Shown here: positions 41,514 to 50,150 of the stretch, piece after piece
Layout of the letters: the number at the start of each line of letters is the position of its first letter
How positions within the stretch are numbered: position 1 is the first letter of the stretch
DNA from: Bog-473 sp963836605
GTDB taxonomy: Bacteria > Actinomycetota > Acidimicrobiia > Acidimicrobiales > RAAP-2
Direction: 5' to 3'
Assembly: GCA_963836605.1 (NCBI GenBank)
Contig: CAWIKB010000009.1
Span: forward strand, 992,001-1,056,000
DNA length: 64,000 bases
Notes under the pieces: model-generated
Told to the model about the DNA's origin: nothing
Databases searched by the model: none
The model's input: only the letters and a program-made list of their open reading frames with translations
Translations under genes and position numbers: made by a program

Positions 41514-42110
41514 CTACGGCGTGAGCGTGCCGTCGACGATCCGCCGGGCCACGTCGCGCATTCGCGTGCGATTCTGCATGGCCGTCTGTTGGATGAAGCT
41601 GAACGCTTCCTCCTCGGGCAGATCGTTGCGGTCCATGAGGATGGTCTTGGCCTCGTCGACCACGCGGCGGGTGGCGATCTTGTCCTCCGACGCCTCAGAG
41701 GCGTCCTCGGCCGCGATGGCCCATTCCTGACGGGCCTTGGCCAGAGCATCGGCGATGGCCGGGAGCAGCTCACGCGGCTGGAACGGCTTGACCAGGTAGG
41801 CGGCCACGCCGGAATCGCGGGCCTCCTCGATGAGATCACGCTGGCTGAACGCCGTGAGCAGCAGCACGGCCACTTGGTGGTTGGTGGTGATCTCGCGAGC
41901 CGCCCGCAGGCCGTCCATGCCGGGCATCTTGATGTCGAGAATGGCCAGATCGGGCTGGTGCTCCTCCACCAGCTCGACGGCCTCGTCGCCCCGGCCGGTC
42001 TCGCCCACCACGTCGTAGCCGGCCGTCGTCAGGATCTCCTTGAGGTCGAGCCGGATGATGGCCTCGTCTTCGGCGATGACCACGCGGGCCAACGTCTTGC
42101 TCTTCGTCAC
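41514..42110 (-). CDS. pdtaR: ANTAR-domain response regulator (PdtaR-like)
   Basis: This 198-residue regulator has a receiver domain with the acidic pair in VVIAEDEAII, phospho-acceptor Asp59 in LAILDIKMPGMDG, LLLTAF and YLVKPF. The C-terminal ANTAR domain (IATRRVVDEAKTILMDR...EEEAFSFIQQTAMQNRT) binds paired hairpins in RNA to cause antitermination. It corresponds to mycobacterial PdtaR (Rv1626), which also lies near polA. The partner kinase PdtaS is not in the window. GTG start, overlapping the small upstream gene (GTGA); the stop directly abuts polA. Confidence 0.93.
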   Translation of the reverse strand: MTKSKTLARVVIAEDEAIIRLDLKEILTTAGYDVVGETGRGDEAVELVEEHQPDLAILDIKMPGMDGLRAAREITTNHQVAVLLLTAFSQRDLIEEARDSGVAAYLVKPFQPRELLPAIADALAKARQEWAIAAEDASEASEDKIATRRVVDEAKTILMDRNDLPEEEAFSFIQQTAMQNRTRMRDVARRIVDGTLTP

Positions 42111-42400
42111 GATCGTCCCGTGCTCACATCGGCCAACAGTTCGTCCTGTCGTCGCTCGAGCTCACCCACCAGGTTGGCTTGCGCGGCCCGGGCCTTGACC
42201 ATGGCATCGGCATGGCGCTTCGCCTCGTTGTGCTCGTGGGCCGCCAACGGCGTCTCCGAGACCAGGGAGCGCACCCGGGCCTCGTCGGCCGATTCGAGGA
42301 CCACCTCGAGCTGCTCGTCGAGCACCGCCAGGTCCTGGCGCGCCCGCACCAGCCTCGAGTGCACGTCTCGTATTCGTCGCTCGAGCAGGGCGCGATGCAT
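42107..42400 (-). CDS. Small coiled-coil protein upstream of pdtaR
   Basis: This 97-residue predicted protein is almost entirely helical and highly charged (ALLERRIRDVHSRLVRARQD, VLDEQLEVVLESADEARVRS, AQANLVGELERRQDELLADV), consistent with a long coiled coil. It has no TM helix, no signal peptide and no recognised domain. Its stop overlaps the pdtaR start (GTGA) and its start is six bases after menC, so it is within a menC-pdtaR-polA run. Position suggests a partner of the regulator or the polymerase, but that is speculation. Confidence 0.72.
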   Translation of the reverse strand: MHRALLERRIRDVHSRLVRARQDLAVLDEQLEVVLESADEARVRSLVSETPLAAHEHNEAKRHADAMVKARAAQANLVGELERRQDELLADVSTGRS

Positions 42401-42406
42401 GGAGCG

Positions 42407-43579
42407 TCAAGTGTACGTGGCCGGGAACCAGCGACGCTGCGCCGCCAGATCGTCCAGCCGATCCTGATCGGGCGCCCGCCCGACACCGGGCCCGGTGGGC
42501 ACCGTCACCCGGCCCTGGTGCACCCGGGGGTACCCGCACGGGTCCGCTTCGAGGTAGGCCGAGGGATCGCCCAGGTCACCGACCAACCCCGCCGTCCCCT
42601 GCGCCAGCCGGGCGGCCAGGGCGAGGTTGGCGGCCCGGCCCAGGCCGGCCTCGAAGAAGCCGCCGACGAAGACCGAGACGCCGGCGGCGGCGCAGGCCGC
42701 ATGGGCCCGACGGGTGGCCCCCAGACCGCCGAGGCGCCCCGTTTTGAGGCAGGCGACCTGGCAGGCCTGGTTGCGCACGGCATCGAGCACGCGGCGGGGC
42801 GAGGACAGCGACTCGTCAAGGCAGATCGGCACCCCGATGCGCCGGGCCAATTCGGCGTGGGCTACCAGATCGGGAGGTGGGAGCGGCTGCTCCACGCACA
42901 GCACCCCGAAGTCAGCCAAGGCCCCCAGGCGCGCCGCCGACTGTGGTTCCTCGGGTCCGGCCTCCAGGCGGTACGACCCGTTGGCGTCTACCTGGAGGAC
43001 CAGGTCGGGATAGGAGGCGCGCACGGCACGGACGGGTTCGACGTCCCAGCCGGGCGCGATCTTGAGGCGCACCCTCGCACACCCGAGCGCGACCTCGCCC
43101 GCCACCTCGTCGCGCAGGGCCCCGATGTCACGCCCGGCCGGGATGCCCACGGCCACCCCCACCGGCATGGTCCCGAACCCGGGGCCCACGCCCAGCGCTT
43201 CGGCCAGCGAGCGCCGGGCCCGGCGGAGCTCGGCATCGAGCACCGCCATCTCGAAGGTGGCCCCCATCATGCGGTCGACCGGCGAGCTCCCGAACAACTG
43301 GGTGATGTCACCGCCGGCCGGCAATGTGCCGCCACGGGCGGCGGCGGCGGCCATCAGCCGGGACACCCCACGCTCCTCCACAGCTCGCTCGACCTGATCG
43401 ACGCTCGGATCGACCGGGGTGGCCTCGCCCATGGCACCGCACTCGCCCCAGCCCTCCCCGTCGGCCGTCTCGACGCGCAGGAACAGCAGCGAACGGTTCC
43501 GGTGCACACCCGCTGCGGTGGCGATCTCCTTCCGGAAGGGGACCTCCACCCGCACCAGTTCCACGCCGGCCAGCTTCAT
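42407..43579 (-). CDS. menC: o-Succinylbenzoate synthase
   Basis: This 390-residue enolase-superfamily enzyme dehydrates SHCHC to o-succinylbenzoate in menaquinone synthesis. The catalytic set can be read in order: Lys173 in RLKIAPGWD, metal ligands Asp198 (DANGSY), Glu230 (CVEQPL) and Asp255 (CLDESL), and Lys279 in CLKTGRLGG. The capping domain begins VEVPFRKEIATAAG. The closely related N-acylamino-acid racemases share this set; the RLKIAPG motif favours MenC. ATG at 43579 with AAGGA upstream. No other men genes are in the window. Confidence 0.85.
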   Translation of the reverse strand: MKLAGVELVRVEVPFRKEIATAAGVHRNRSLLFLRVETADGEGWGECGAMGEATPVDPSVDQVERAVEERGVSRLMAAAAARGGTLPAGGDITQLFGSSPVDRMMGATFEMAVLDAELRRARRSLAEALGVGPGFGTMPVGVAVGIPAGRDIGALRDEVAGEVALGCARVRLKIAPGWDVEPVRAVRASYPDLVLQVDANGSYRLEAGPEEPQSAARLGALADFGVLCVEQPLPPPDLVAHAELARRIGVPICLDESLSSPRRVLDAVRNQACQVACLKTGRLGGLGATRRAHAACAAAGVSVFVGGFFEAGLGRAANLALAARLAQGTAGLVGDLGDPSAYLEADPCGYPRVHQGRVTVPTGPGVGRAPDQDRLDDLAAQRRWFPATYT

Positions 43580-43651
43580 CGCGTCCTTCTCATCGCCCCG
43601 GGGCCACCCACCCCCTCACCGTAGAGCCCAGCTTGTAGGCTCAACGCTCCG

Positions 43652-43735
43652 GCCCGGATGGCGGAATCGGCAGACGCGGCGGCCTCAAAAGCCGTTGTTC
43701 GAAAGGACGTGCGGGTTCAAGTCCCGCTCCGGGCA
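43652..43735 (+). tRNA. tRNA-Leu (CAA)
   Basis: An 84-base class II tRNA. The acceptor stem GCCCGGA pairs with TCCGGGC, discriminator base A. The D arm is GGCGGAATCGGCAGACGC and the anticodon stem GCGGC/GCCGT encloses loop CTCAAAA, giving anticodon CAA (reads UUG). The long variable arm (TGTTCGAAAGGACG) is typical of tRNA-Leu, and the T arm contains GGTTCAAGTCCC. The 3' CCA is not encoded. It lies 72 bases from the menC start on the opposite strand. Confidence 0.96.
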
Positions 43736-43925
43736 CGCACTCTTTGACACGTTTTCGCAGGTCAGAGCCTCAGGTGATCGGGGTGAAACTTCATGCATTG
43801 CAGCCCGTGGTCATGATGGGTGCCCGTTGGGCTACGACCCATGTCCACGAGTACCACGCGCAGTTCTGACTCGAACCAACAGCCGAAGGACACTCATTGC
43901 TCAACGCTGGATTGACTTTGACGCC
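43736..43925. other. Non-coding stretch after tRNA-Leu
   Basis: About 190 bases lie between the tRNA and the transposase remnant. I see no gene, no terminator-like hairpin with a U-run, and no repeat of the tRNA 3' end here. Base composition is less GC-rich than the flanking genes, in keeping with decayed inserted DNA. Confidence 0.5.
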
Positions 43926-44075
43926 GTCGCCGAACGCCTCGTCGGCACCGTCCGTCGAGCGTGCCACGATCGGCTTCTCATCTCAGCCGCCGCCACCTCC
44001 AAGTCGTACTCACCGAGCACCTCCACCACGACGACACCCATCGGCCCCATCGATCACTTGAGCAGCGAACACCAC
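43926..44075 (+). pseudogene. Decayed IS transposase (integrase catalytic domain) fragment
   Basis: Two adjacent frames together read VAERLVGTVRRACHDRLLI and then RRHLQVVLTEHLHHDDTHRP followed by HRSLEQRTP. This matches the C-terminal end of IS3/IS481-type rve transposases, whose consensus is roughly AERFVRTVRxECxDRxLI...RHLxxVLxEYxxHYNxxRPHRSL. The Glu in VAER corresponds to the last acidic residue of the DDE triad. The frames are offset by a deletion near 43980, the tyrosine-rich HYN motif has decayed to HDD, and nothing recognisable precedes it. It is a dead fragment, directly downstream of tRNA-Leu. Confidence 0.72.
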
Positions 44076-44286
44076 GATCCGTGACCGATTCCACTCCTCC
44101 GATCACCGACGTCGACATCCCAAGCCTCCGACGTACCGACATCCCCGCGGCCTCATCCACGAGTATCGACTCGTCGCCTGAGTTGGACGGATGGGATTCT
44201 GGGCAACCACAAGCGCACGTTCGGGCATCCGCTCGTCGAGTGAATCCGCCGTTCGAGATGGCTATGAGCCTGGAAGGATTGCCTCT

Positions 44287-45259
44287 GTGGAAGAGCCCGC
44301 CGAGGTCGATGACCAAAGGGTAGCTGCCAAGAGATTGCGCCAGCGACTGGACCCGGTCATACGATGGGTCAACGACCGATCTCTGAAGTATCGCGCCACC
44401 CCTGCCGGTGGATTTGTGGCGGACCTCATGCAGCGCGACAAGGAGGCTGCCGGCGGTGTCGCCGGCAGCGCGATCGCCTTTCGACTGTTCCTCTTCTTCG
44501 TACCCCTGCTGCTGTTCGTCGTGGGCGTGGCCGGGCTCATTGCGGGCTACGTCAGTGCCCATGATGTCGAGAAGACCGTCGGGGCGTCGGGCGGTCTGGC
44601 CCGTCAGATTCGAGCCGCCATGGCCGAGCCCGGTGCTGCTCGGTGGGTCGCCACGGGCCTCGGCCTCTTGGGGATGTTGACCGCAGGACGGTCGTTCAGC
44701 AAGGTGCTCATTTCCACCGCCGCCATCGCGTGGCAGGTGCCGACACCCAAACGAACATCGCTGCGGACCCTCGGCACAGTCGCTGGCCTCGTATGTGTGA
44801 TGGGTCTTCTCTCAATCATTGTGAACCGGCTACGGGAGGAATACGGGCTCAGCGTGGCCGGTCCCTCGCTCATTCCGGCGTTCTTCGTCTACGTCGTGGC
44901 CTGGCTCGGATTGTCGAGCTTTCTCCCCCGGGGCACGAGCGACCCGGGTGCATTGCTGCCGGGCTCACTCTTGGTCGCCTTCAGCATCACTGCCATGCAG
45001 GGCCTGAGCGAGCTGTACCTTCCCGACAAGATCAGTCGCGCCGGCGAATTGTACTGGAGCAATCGGGGCCACTGTCGTGACCCTTGGGTGGTTCTTCTTT
45101 CTCGGTCGATCCATTGCGCTGTCCACCGAGATCAATGCCGTCGCATTCAGCCGCTACGGGAGCGTTTCCACTCGCTTCTTTTCGCTTCCGGGGATCCGGT
45201 TACTCCCTCGCCGCTCTGTGAGAATTCGGAGGTTCTTCGACCTCGACGACGAGGGGTAG
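44287..45259 (+). pseudogene. YihY/BrkB-family membrane protein, +1 frame break near the C terminus
   Basis: This multi-pass inner-membrane protein of the YihY/virulence-factor-BrkB family (once misnamed RNase BN) has TM segments including FRLFLFFVPLLLFVVGVAGL, ARWVATGLGLLGMLTAG, VAGLVCVMGLLSII and IPAFFVYVVAWLGL, then LYLPDKISRAGELY. The frame then breaks at about 45054-45058 (GAATTGTACTGGAGC). The other frame continues GAIGATVVTLGWFFFLGRSI and ends FDLDDEG at 45259. Skipping one base after TAC restores it. The GTG at 44287 has GGAAGGA eight bases upstream. Function in the family is unknown; it follows the transposase remnant. Confidence 0.75.
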
Positions 45260-45284
45260 GTGGATCAATGCGGCGGTCCTCCCA

Positions 45285-48233
45285 TTACGGAGTCGCCGAG
45301 GCCTCGGACGACAGGGGTGACGTGCCCACGCCGGGGACCACGGCCTTGACCACGTAGTAGTAGGTGGTGCCGTGGGTCAGGCCGTTGTTGGGCCACGAGG
45401 TCGCCGAAAGGACGGCTTGGAGCGTGTAGGGACCACCAGAGGTCGTCGCCCGGGAGACGTCATAGGTGGTGGGCCCGGTCGAACCGGTGGCCGTCACCGC
45501 ACTCCAGGCCACGTGGACCGATTTGGTACTGGCCACCGTCGCGGTGGCTACGGGGGCCACGGGCCGGGCCAGGGTGGTGGCCGTCGCCTCCGTTGAGTTG
45601 GCCGAGGTGCCGATACTCGTGGTGGCCGTGACCACGTAGTAGTAAGTGGCGCCTCCGGCCAGGCCGTTATTGGCGTAGGTCGTACCGCTCTGACGGGACA
45701 GGACGGTGTAGGGACCGCCCGAGGTGGTGGCACGGGAGACGGTGTAGCTCGTCGCCCCCATGACCGGATTCCACGAGACCTTGATCTGGGAATCGGACCC
45801 CGCGGTGGCGCTGACCCCGGTCGGTGCGAGCGGCACGGCCCTGGAGGTCACAGAGACCGGGTTCGTAAAGGCCGACGTCTGATCGTAGGTCGAGCCCACG
45901 ACCGTGGAGACCTCGTAGAAGTAGGTCGTGTTCCCCGTCCCGCTAAAGGTATTGGTCCAGCTCGTGCCCGTGGTGTTGAAGGCGTAGCTGTAACTGCCCG
46001 CCATCCCCGTGCTCGATCGGAAGATGTTGTAGCGCAGCGCATTGGACACCGCAATCCACGACAGCGTGATGGAGTTGGCCGTGTTGGACAACCCGGTCAA
46101 CCCCGCCGGGGCCGAGGTGACGATCAGCGTCTCGGCCTGGGTGGCATTTTCGACAGGCGAGCTCGAGTCGGTGACGACGATGTTGAAGGTGTAGGTGCCC
46201 CGCGTCGTCGGCGTACCCGACAAGGTGCTGCCGCTGAGGGTGATCCCAGGAGGCAGGCCCGTCTGGCCAGCCGTCGTGGTGCTCGACCAGGTGTAGGGCG
46301 TGGTGCCGTTGGTGGCGCTCAGGCCCTGGCTGTACGCGCTCCCCGTGGTGCCAGCCGGAAGAAGGGCCGGGGTGGTGATGGCCAGGGGGGCCGCCTCTAC
46401 CGCACCGATCGTGCAGCCGCTCTCACCTGGGATCGGAGCCGAGGTTCCGGTCTGGTCGGTACGCGGGCAGACCTGGACGCCGTGCACGGTGGTGTTCGCG
46501 GGGATCACGAAGGCCGCCGGGCTGGCGAATGCAGGCAGCATGGTCTGGGTCGCACCGCCGTTGTTGGCGAGTGACCCGAGCTGGGGATCGGCCCCCGAGA
46601 TGTCCCCCGGGGCGCTGAAGGAGCACGAGCCGTCGCTGTCGAGGTTGTAGCCGCCGTCGGTGATTCCCCCAACATTGGCGCAGTCGGAACTGCCGAGCTG
46701 GTTCGCGACGATGTCGGCGACCAGGGTGGAACTCGAGCCGTTGATGCCCCCACCCACGCCGTTGCTGCCCACGGTGCCCGAAGGGGCCTGGACCGGTACC
46801 AGGGTACAACCACTTCGCCCACACACGAACGTGTGACCCAACCCACCCATGCCGGGCAGACCTCCCGCACTGGTGGCGTTCTGTGAGATGGTCGAGGCGG
46901 AAACAGTTCCCGTTCCGCCGTCCGAACCGGCCCCGTCGCCGCCGTTGCCGCCGTTGCCGCCGTTGCCGCCGGGGATTGGACTGCTACTGCCGCCGTTGCC
47001 GCCGGGGCCGCCGGGGCCCCCGCTCCCGGTCGTGTTCCCCGAGATGGTCGAAGTGGAGAGCGTCACCGCGCCGGTGGCTTCGAGACCTCCGCCGTTGCCG
47101 CCGTTGCCGCCGGACCCACCGTTAGTGCCCGGTCCCCCTGTCGACGCTCCGCTCTCGCCGGTCCCCCCGCTCCCAGTGGTGTTCCCCGACATGGTCGAGC
47201 TCGAGACCGTCGCCGATCCGCTGGAGTCGAGACCGGCCCCGTTGCCTCCGTTGCCTCCGTTGCCCGCGTTGGCATTGGGGCAGGCGGTTGGACCGCCGCT
47301 GCCGCCGCTGCCGGTCGTGTTCCCCGAGATGGTGGAGTCGCTGAGCGTCAGGGTGTTCGCGTTGTCGATCCCTCCACCGGCACCGCTCTGGCCACCGGCA
47401 CCGCCGACGGTGCACGGAGAATTACTGCCCAAGCCACCACCGCCGGCGTTGCCGGTCGTGTTCCCCGAGATGGTGGAGTTCGTGATCGTCGCGGTCCCGG
47501 TGTTCTCGATCCCTCCCCCGTCGGCGCTATTGCCACCACTCGGATCGGAGCAGCCGGGCGCATTGGCGTCGCAGCCGGCCTTCCCGGCGCCGGTCCTGTT
47601 CGTCAAGACGTTGGAGTTCTCCAGCGTGAGCGAACCGGTGTTGTCGATCCCTCCACCGGCCCCACCGGCGCCGGTGGTGCTCCCTCGGACGAGCAATTGC
47701 ATGGCCGTGAGGCTGCCGTCGTTCTCGATCCCGCCCCCGTTGCCGGTCGAGTTGGCCCCGTCTTGGATGGTGACGTGGACCAGGGACGCAACGGCGCCAT
47801 TGGAGATGGTGAGCACCGGGCCGTCACAGGCACTGGTCGAACACCCGCTGGCATTGCCGGTGTTCCCGTCGAGGGTGGGGTTCACGCCGCTTCCAGCCTC
47901 GAGCGTCACATCCCCATTGGCTATCGTGAAGTTCCCCGTGTAGAGCCCCGAAGTCCCATCGGTCTCGAGGAAGACATTCGCGGACCCGGCTCCTGAAGCG
48001 AGGGCCAACGCGTCGGTGAGGGAGCATTGCTCGGCGGGCACGGCGGTCTGTGGGCACGCGCTCGGCGATACCGCTGCGCCATTTGCGTACGCATGCAGGT
48101 CGAGGGGAGGTAGCGAAGCTGAAGCCGCGATCGCTCCGACCACAATCGATCCACCCGCCAGGATCATCGCGCCGAGCAGCAGCAGGATCCCGTTCAGGAA
48201 TGAGAAGGCCGCCTTGGAAGTCGTGATGGGCAC
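45285..48233 (-). CDS. Secreted glycine-rich beta-helix protein with Ig-like and FN3 domains
   Basis: This 982-residue exported protein has an N-terminal signal/TM segment (FLNGILLLLGAMILAGG). The right-handed beta-helix region (about residues 60-560) is of the choice-of-anchor type with repeated rungs such as TITNSTISGNTTG, and these rungs are interrupted by PE_PGRS-like GGNGGNGG inserts. Next come a putative Ig domain (TGLPPGITLSGSTLSGTPTT) and three fibronectin type III domains (NALRYNIFRSSTG, ATSYTVSRATTSGGPY, PTTYDVSRATTSGGPY). The C terminus ends after the last FN3 with no anchor. GTG at 48233 has AAAGGAG six bases upstream. Probably an adhesin or surface-layer component, by architecture only. 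Confidence 0.85.
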   Translation of the reverse strand: MPITTSKAAFSFLNGILLLLGAMILAGGSIVVGAIAASASLPPLDLHAYANGAAVSPSACPQTAVPAEQCSLTDALALASGAGSANVFLETDGTSGLYTGNFTIANGDVTLEAGSGVNPTLDGNTGNASGCSTSACDGPVLTISNGAVASLVHVTIQDGANSTGNGGGIENDGSLTAMQLLVRGSTTGAGGAGGGIDNTGSLTLENSNVLTNRTGAGKAGCDANAPGCSDPSGGNSADGGGIENTGTATITNSTISGNTTGNAGGGGLGSNSPCTVGGAGGQSGAGGGIDNANTLTLSDSTISGNTTGSGGSGGPTACPNANAGNGGNGGNGAGLDSSGSATVSSSTMSGNTTGSGGTGESGASTGGPGTNGGSGGNGGNGGGLEATGAVTLSTSTISGNTTGSGGPGGPGGNGGSSSPIPGGNGGNGGNGGDGAGSDGGTGTVSASTISQNATSAGGLPGMGGLGHTFVCGRSGCTLVPVQAPSGTVGSNGVGGGINGSSSTLVADIVANQLGSSDCANVGGITDGGYNLDSDGSCSFSAPGDISGADPQLGSLANNGGATQTMLPAFASPAAFVIPANTTVHGVQVCPRTDQTGTSAPIPGESGCTIGAVEAAPLAITTPALLPAGTTGSAYSQGLSATNGTTPYTWSSTTTAGQTGLPPGITLSGSTLSGTPTTRGTYTFNIVVTDSSSPVENATQAETLIVTSAPAGLTGLSNTANSITLSWIAVSNALRYNIFRSSTGMAGSYSYAFNTTGTSWTNTFSGTGNTTYFYEVSTVVGSTYDQTSAFTNPVSVTSRAVPLAPTGVSATAGSDSQIKVSWNPVMGATSYTVSRATTSGGPYTVLSRQSGTTYANNGLAGGATYYYVVTATTSIGTSANSTEATATTLARPVAPVATATVASTKSVHVAWSAVTATGSTGPTTYDVSRATTSGGPYTLQAVLSATSWPNNGLTHGTTYYYVVKAVVPGVGTSPLSSEASATP

Positions 48234-48511
48234 TGGTCGCTCCTTTACAACATGACTGTTACGACGTGACTGTGCACGGTGACGCACCGTCGCCCCCTCG
48301 AGCGATTAGTGGGAAGGGTACTACTTCAAGGCAGAGCATCGTGGAGGTTCTCTTTGTCTCCACAGGTCGAAGGACCGGATCCCCGTGCCGTCCGGGCAAG
48401 AAAAGGGAGGATCGTGAACAGTCGTGGTTCCCCCACAGGGCGCCTGCAGGGATCTCACAAGAACGGCTGGCACGCTCCTTCTCGCGCGGCACGAGTAAGA
48501 GGAGAGCGATC

Positions 48512-49276
48512 ATGAACCATTACGACTCAACAAGCACCATGGCCACGCCGGCAAGCCGGTCAAGGGTCGAGCCAAGGTGGTGGAACAGAACGAGTGGGCG
48601 GATCGCGGCCGCGGCGTCCATGCTCCCGGTCATCGGCCTCTCCGTCGGGCTCGCGACGTCGCCCTCCGCAGCCGCCGGGCGACCCGCTTCAGCCGCCAGC
48701 TCCTTTGGCGGCCCCCGATCCGGTCGCGGGGGTTCCAACGCTCGGTCAGGACCGGCCGCTGGAGGATCGTCCGGCACGGTCGGCAGCATGTCCAGGTCCA
48801 GCTTCACTCTTACGACGTCAGCGGGCCAGCAGGTGACCGTCGACGAGACGTCCTCCACGAAGTACCAGAAAGGGACGAGTACGACCACGGCTGGTGCCGT
48901 GACCAAGGGCGAACGCGTCACCGCGCTTGGGACGACCAGTGGAACGACCATCACAGCCACACAGGTCAAGGTGCAAACGACTGGAGGCGGATCTGCCACT
49001 ACCGCGACGGCCAAGGTGATCCCCTTGCAGCGGGGCGCGACCACGTCGAAGCAGGTCGGTCAGATCCCTGCCGAATACAGTCAGGGGTCGGGGACGATCG
49101 TCAGCGGAACGGCGGCGAACAGGGCGACGGAGGCTGCGCTGGCCGCCTACCCGGGGGGCATCATCGACCGTGTGGTGAAGCTGAGCAACGGCGAGTACGA
49201 GGTCCACAACATCGGCGTCAACTGGCCGCACCACATCTTCGTCAACCAGAACTTCAAGGTAGTGGGCGCCAACTGA
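48512..49276 (+). CDS. Exported DUF5666-like protein with PepSY-like C terminus
   Basis: This 254-residue protein has an N-terminal export signal after a charged leader (IAAAASMLPVIGLSVGLA then SPSAAAG) and a Gly/Ser/Arg-rich linker. A small beta-domain with SSFTLTTSAGQQVTVDE and VTKGERVTALGT fits the DUF5666 OB-like fold. The C terminus AALAAYPGGIIDRVVKLSNG then VHNIGVNWPHHIFVNQNFKV resembles PepSY-like inhibitor or structural repeats of actinobacterial secreted proteins. The ATG at 48512 has GAGGAG seven bases upstream. It is divergent from the beta-helix gene across 278 bases. Function unknown. Confidence 0.78.
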   Translation: MNHYDSTSTMATPASRSRVEPRWWNRTSGRIAAAASMLPVIGLSVGLATSPSAAAGRPASAASSFGGPRSGRGGSNARSGPAAGGSSGTVGSMSRSSFTLTTSAGQQVTVDETSSTKYQKGTSTTTAGAVTKGERVTALGTTSGTTITATQVKVQTTGGGSATTATAKVIPLQRGATTSKQVGQIPAEYSQGSGTIVSGTAANRATEAALAAYPGGIIDRVVKLSNGEYEVHNIGVNWPHHIFVNQNFKVVGAN

Positions 49277-49570
49277 GCCGCGCCGTAGCCCCGGCGGTAG
49301 ACCACTCCTCGCGACGCGTATCACCCCAGCACATGGAGCACGACGTCGACGCGGCGGGCGTTGTTGCAGATCGAGTCAAGCTGGGAACGTCCGATTGTTG
49401 GTGCCGGCTGGGCGCTGAGCGCTGCCGACCCAGGCCTGATTGCAAGTGCCCAGCTTCGGAGGTTGAAGTCGACAAAGGTTGGCGAGGAGACTGCGGCCTG
49501 ACTGACCTTTGGTGCGCCTGGTCGGCCAGACCCCGATCTGGCTACCTCGACCAATTCGTCGGCAGCGCCC

Positions 49571-50119
49571 TCAAGAAGTCGTACACCCGGCGTGCACAAC
49601 GCTGAATTGAGTGACGAACCAGCTCCCACCAATAAGGTCCAGACGCGCATTTACCAGCGTCCGCTCTTTTGGTGCTTGGCTGGTCACGGCGCCGGTCATG
49701 CCATTTTTCGTAATCCCAGTGTCGAGATCGCAGTCAGATACAACGGCAGCGGAACCGACTTGCGCCTTGACCTTCGCCAGTGTGCTGTCCACCGGCGGAC
49801 CGACCACGTATTCGTCATGCGCCGCCAACAGCGCGAGCTGAGCCTGCACCTGAGTGAGTTCGGGTCCCGCCATGTGGTCTGCCAGTTGGGCCGAGGTGGC
49901 ATCTACAGGGTATTTCGTGCTGACCGCATTGATGTCTGCCCAGTGCGCCCTGTAGGCGGCCAAGATGGCAGCGTCTGTTTGAGCGTTCGGTGGCACCGTC
50001 GCAACGGTCGAAGTCGGGGCGACCGCGGTGGCACCTTTACCGCTTCCACACCCCGCCAGAACGATCGCCAGCATTGAAATCGCCATGGCGACCGCCGCAT
50101 GTCGCCCAAGCTTCAACAT
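49571..50119 (-). CDS. Putative lipoprotein
   Basis: This 182-residue protein has a lipoprotein signal (AVAMAISMLAIVLAGCGSGK) with lipobox LAGC, so it is expected to be lipid-anchored to the outer face of the membrane. The mature part has a Thr/Val/Pro-rich spacer, then AAILAAYRAHWADINAVSTK, LVNARLDLIGGSWFVTQFSV and two further cysteines, a layout seen in NTF2-like lipoproteins of actinobacteria. The ATG at 50119 (MLKLGRH) gives a signal of normal length; a longer frame to 50173 adds non-signal residues. It lies 31 bases after the sortase-substrate gene on the same strand. The function is unknown. Confidence 0.78.
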   Translation of the reverse strand: MLKLGRHAAVAMAISMLAIVLAGCGSGKGATAVAPTSTVATVPPNAQTDAAILAAYRAHWADINAVSTKYPVDATSAQLADHMAGPELTQVQAQLALLAAHDEYVVGPPVDSTLAKVKAQVGSAAVVSDCDLDTGITKNGMTGAVTSQAPKERTLVNARLDLIGGSWFVTQFSVVHAGCTTS

Positions 50120-50150
50120 TGATGTCAGTGGGCCAATCCCCCTCAGAGGG

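Noticed and set aside
17894..45259. Programmed +1 frameshifting as the main explanation of the breaks
   Set aside because: The junctions share no slippery codon, no stop codon at a fixed distance and no Shine-Dalgarno-like stimulator; several are simple homopolymer extensions. Kept only as a minor alternative.
48234..48511. A riboswitch in the 278-base gap before the DUF5666-like gene
   Set aside because: A few short hairpins (for example GTGGAG...CTCCAC near 48342) are visible, but no known riboswitch core could be matched.
49277..49570. Open frames in the gap between the DUF5666-like gene and the lipoprotein
   Set aside because: Short, overlapping frames on both strands without motifs or ribosome sites; treated as intergenic.
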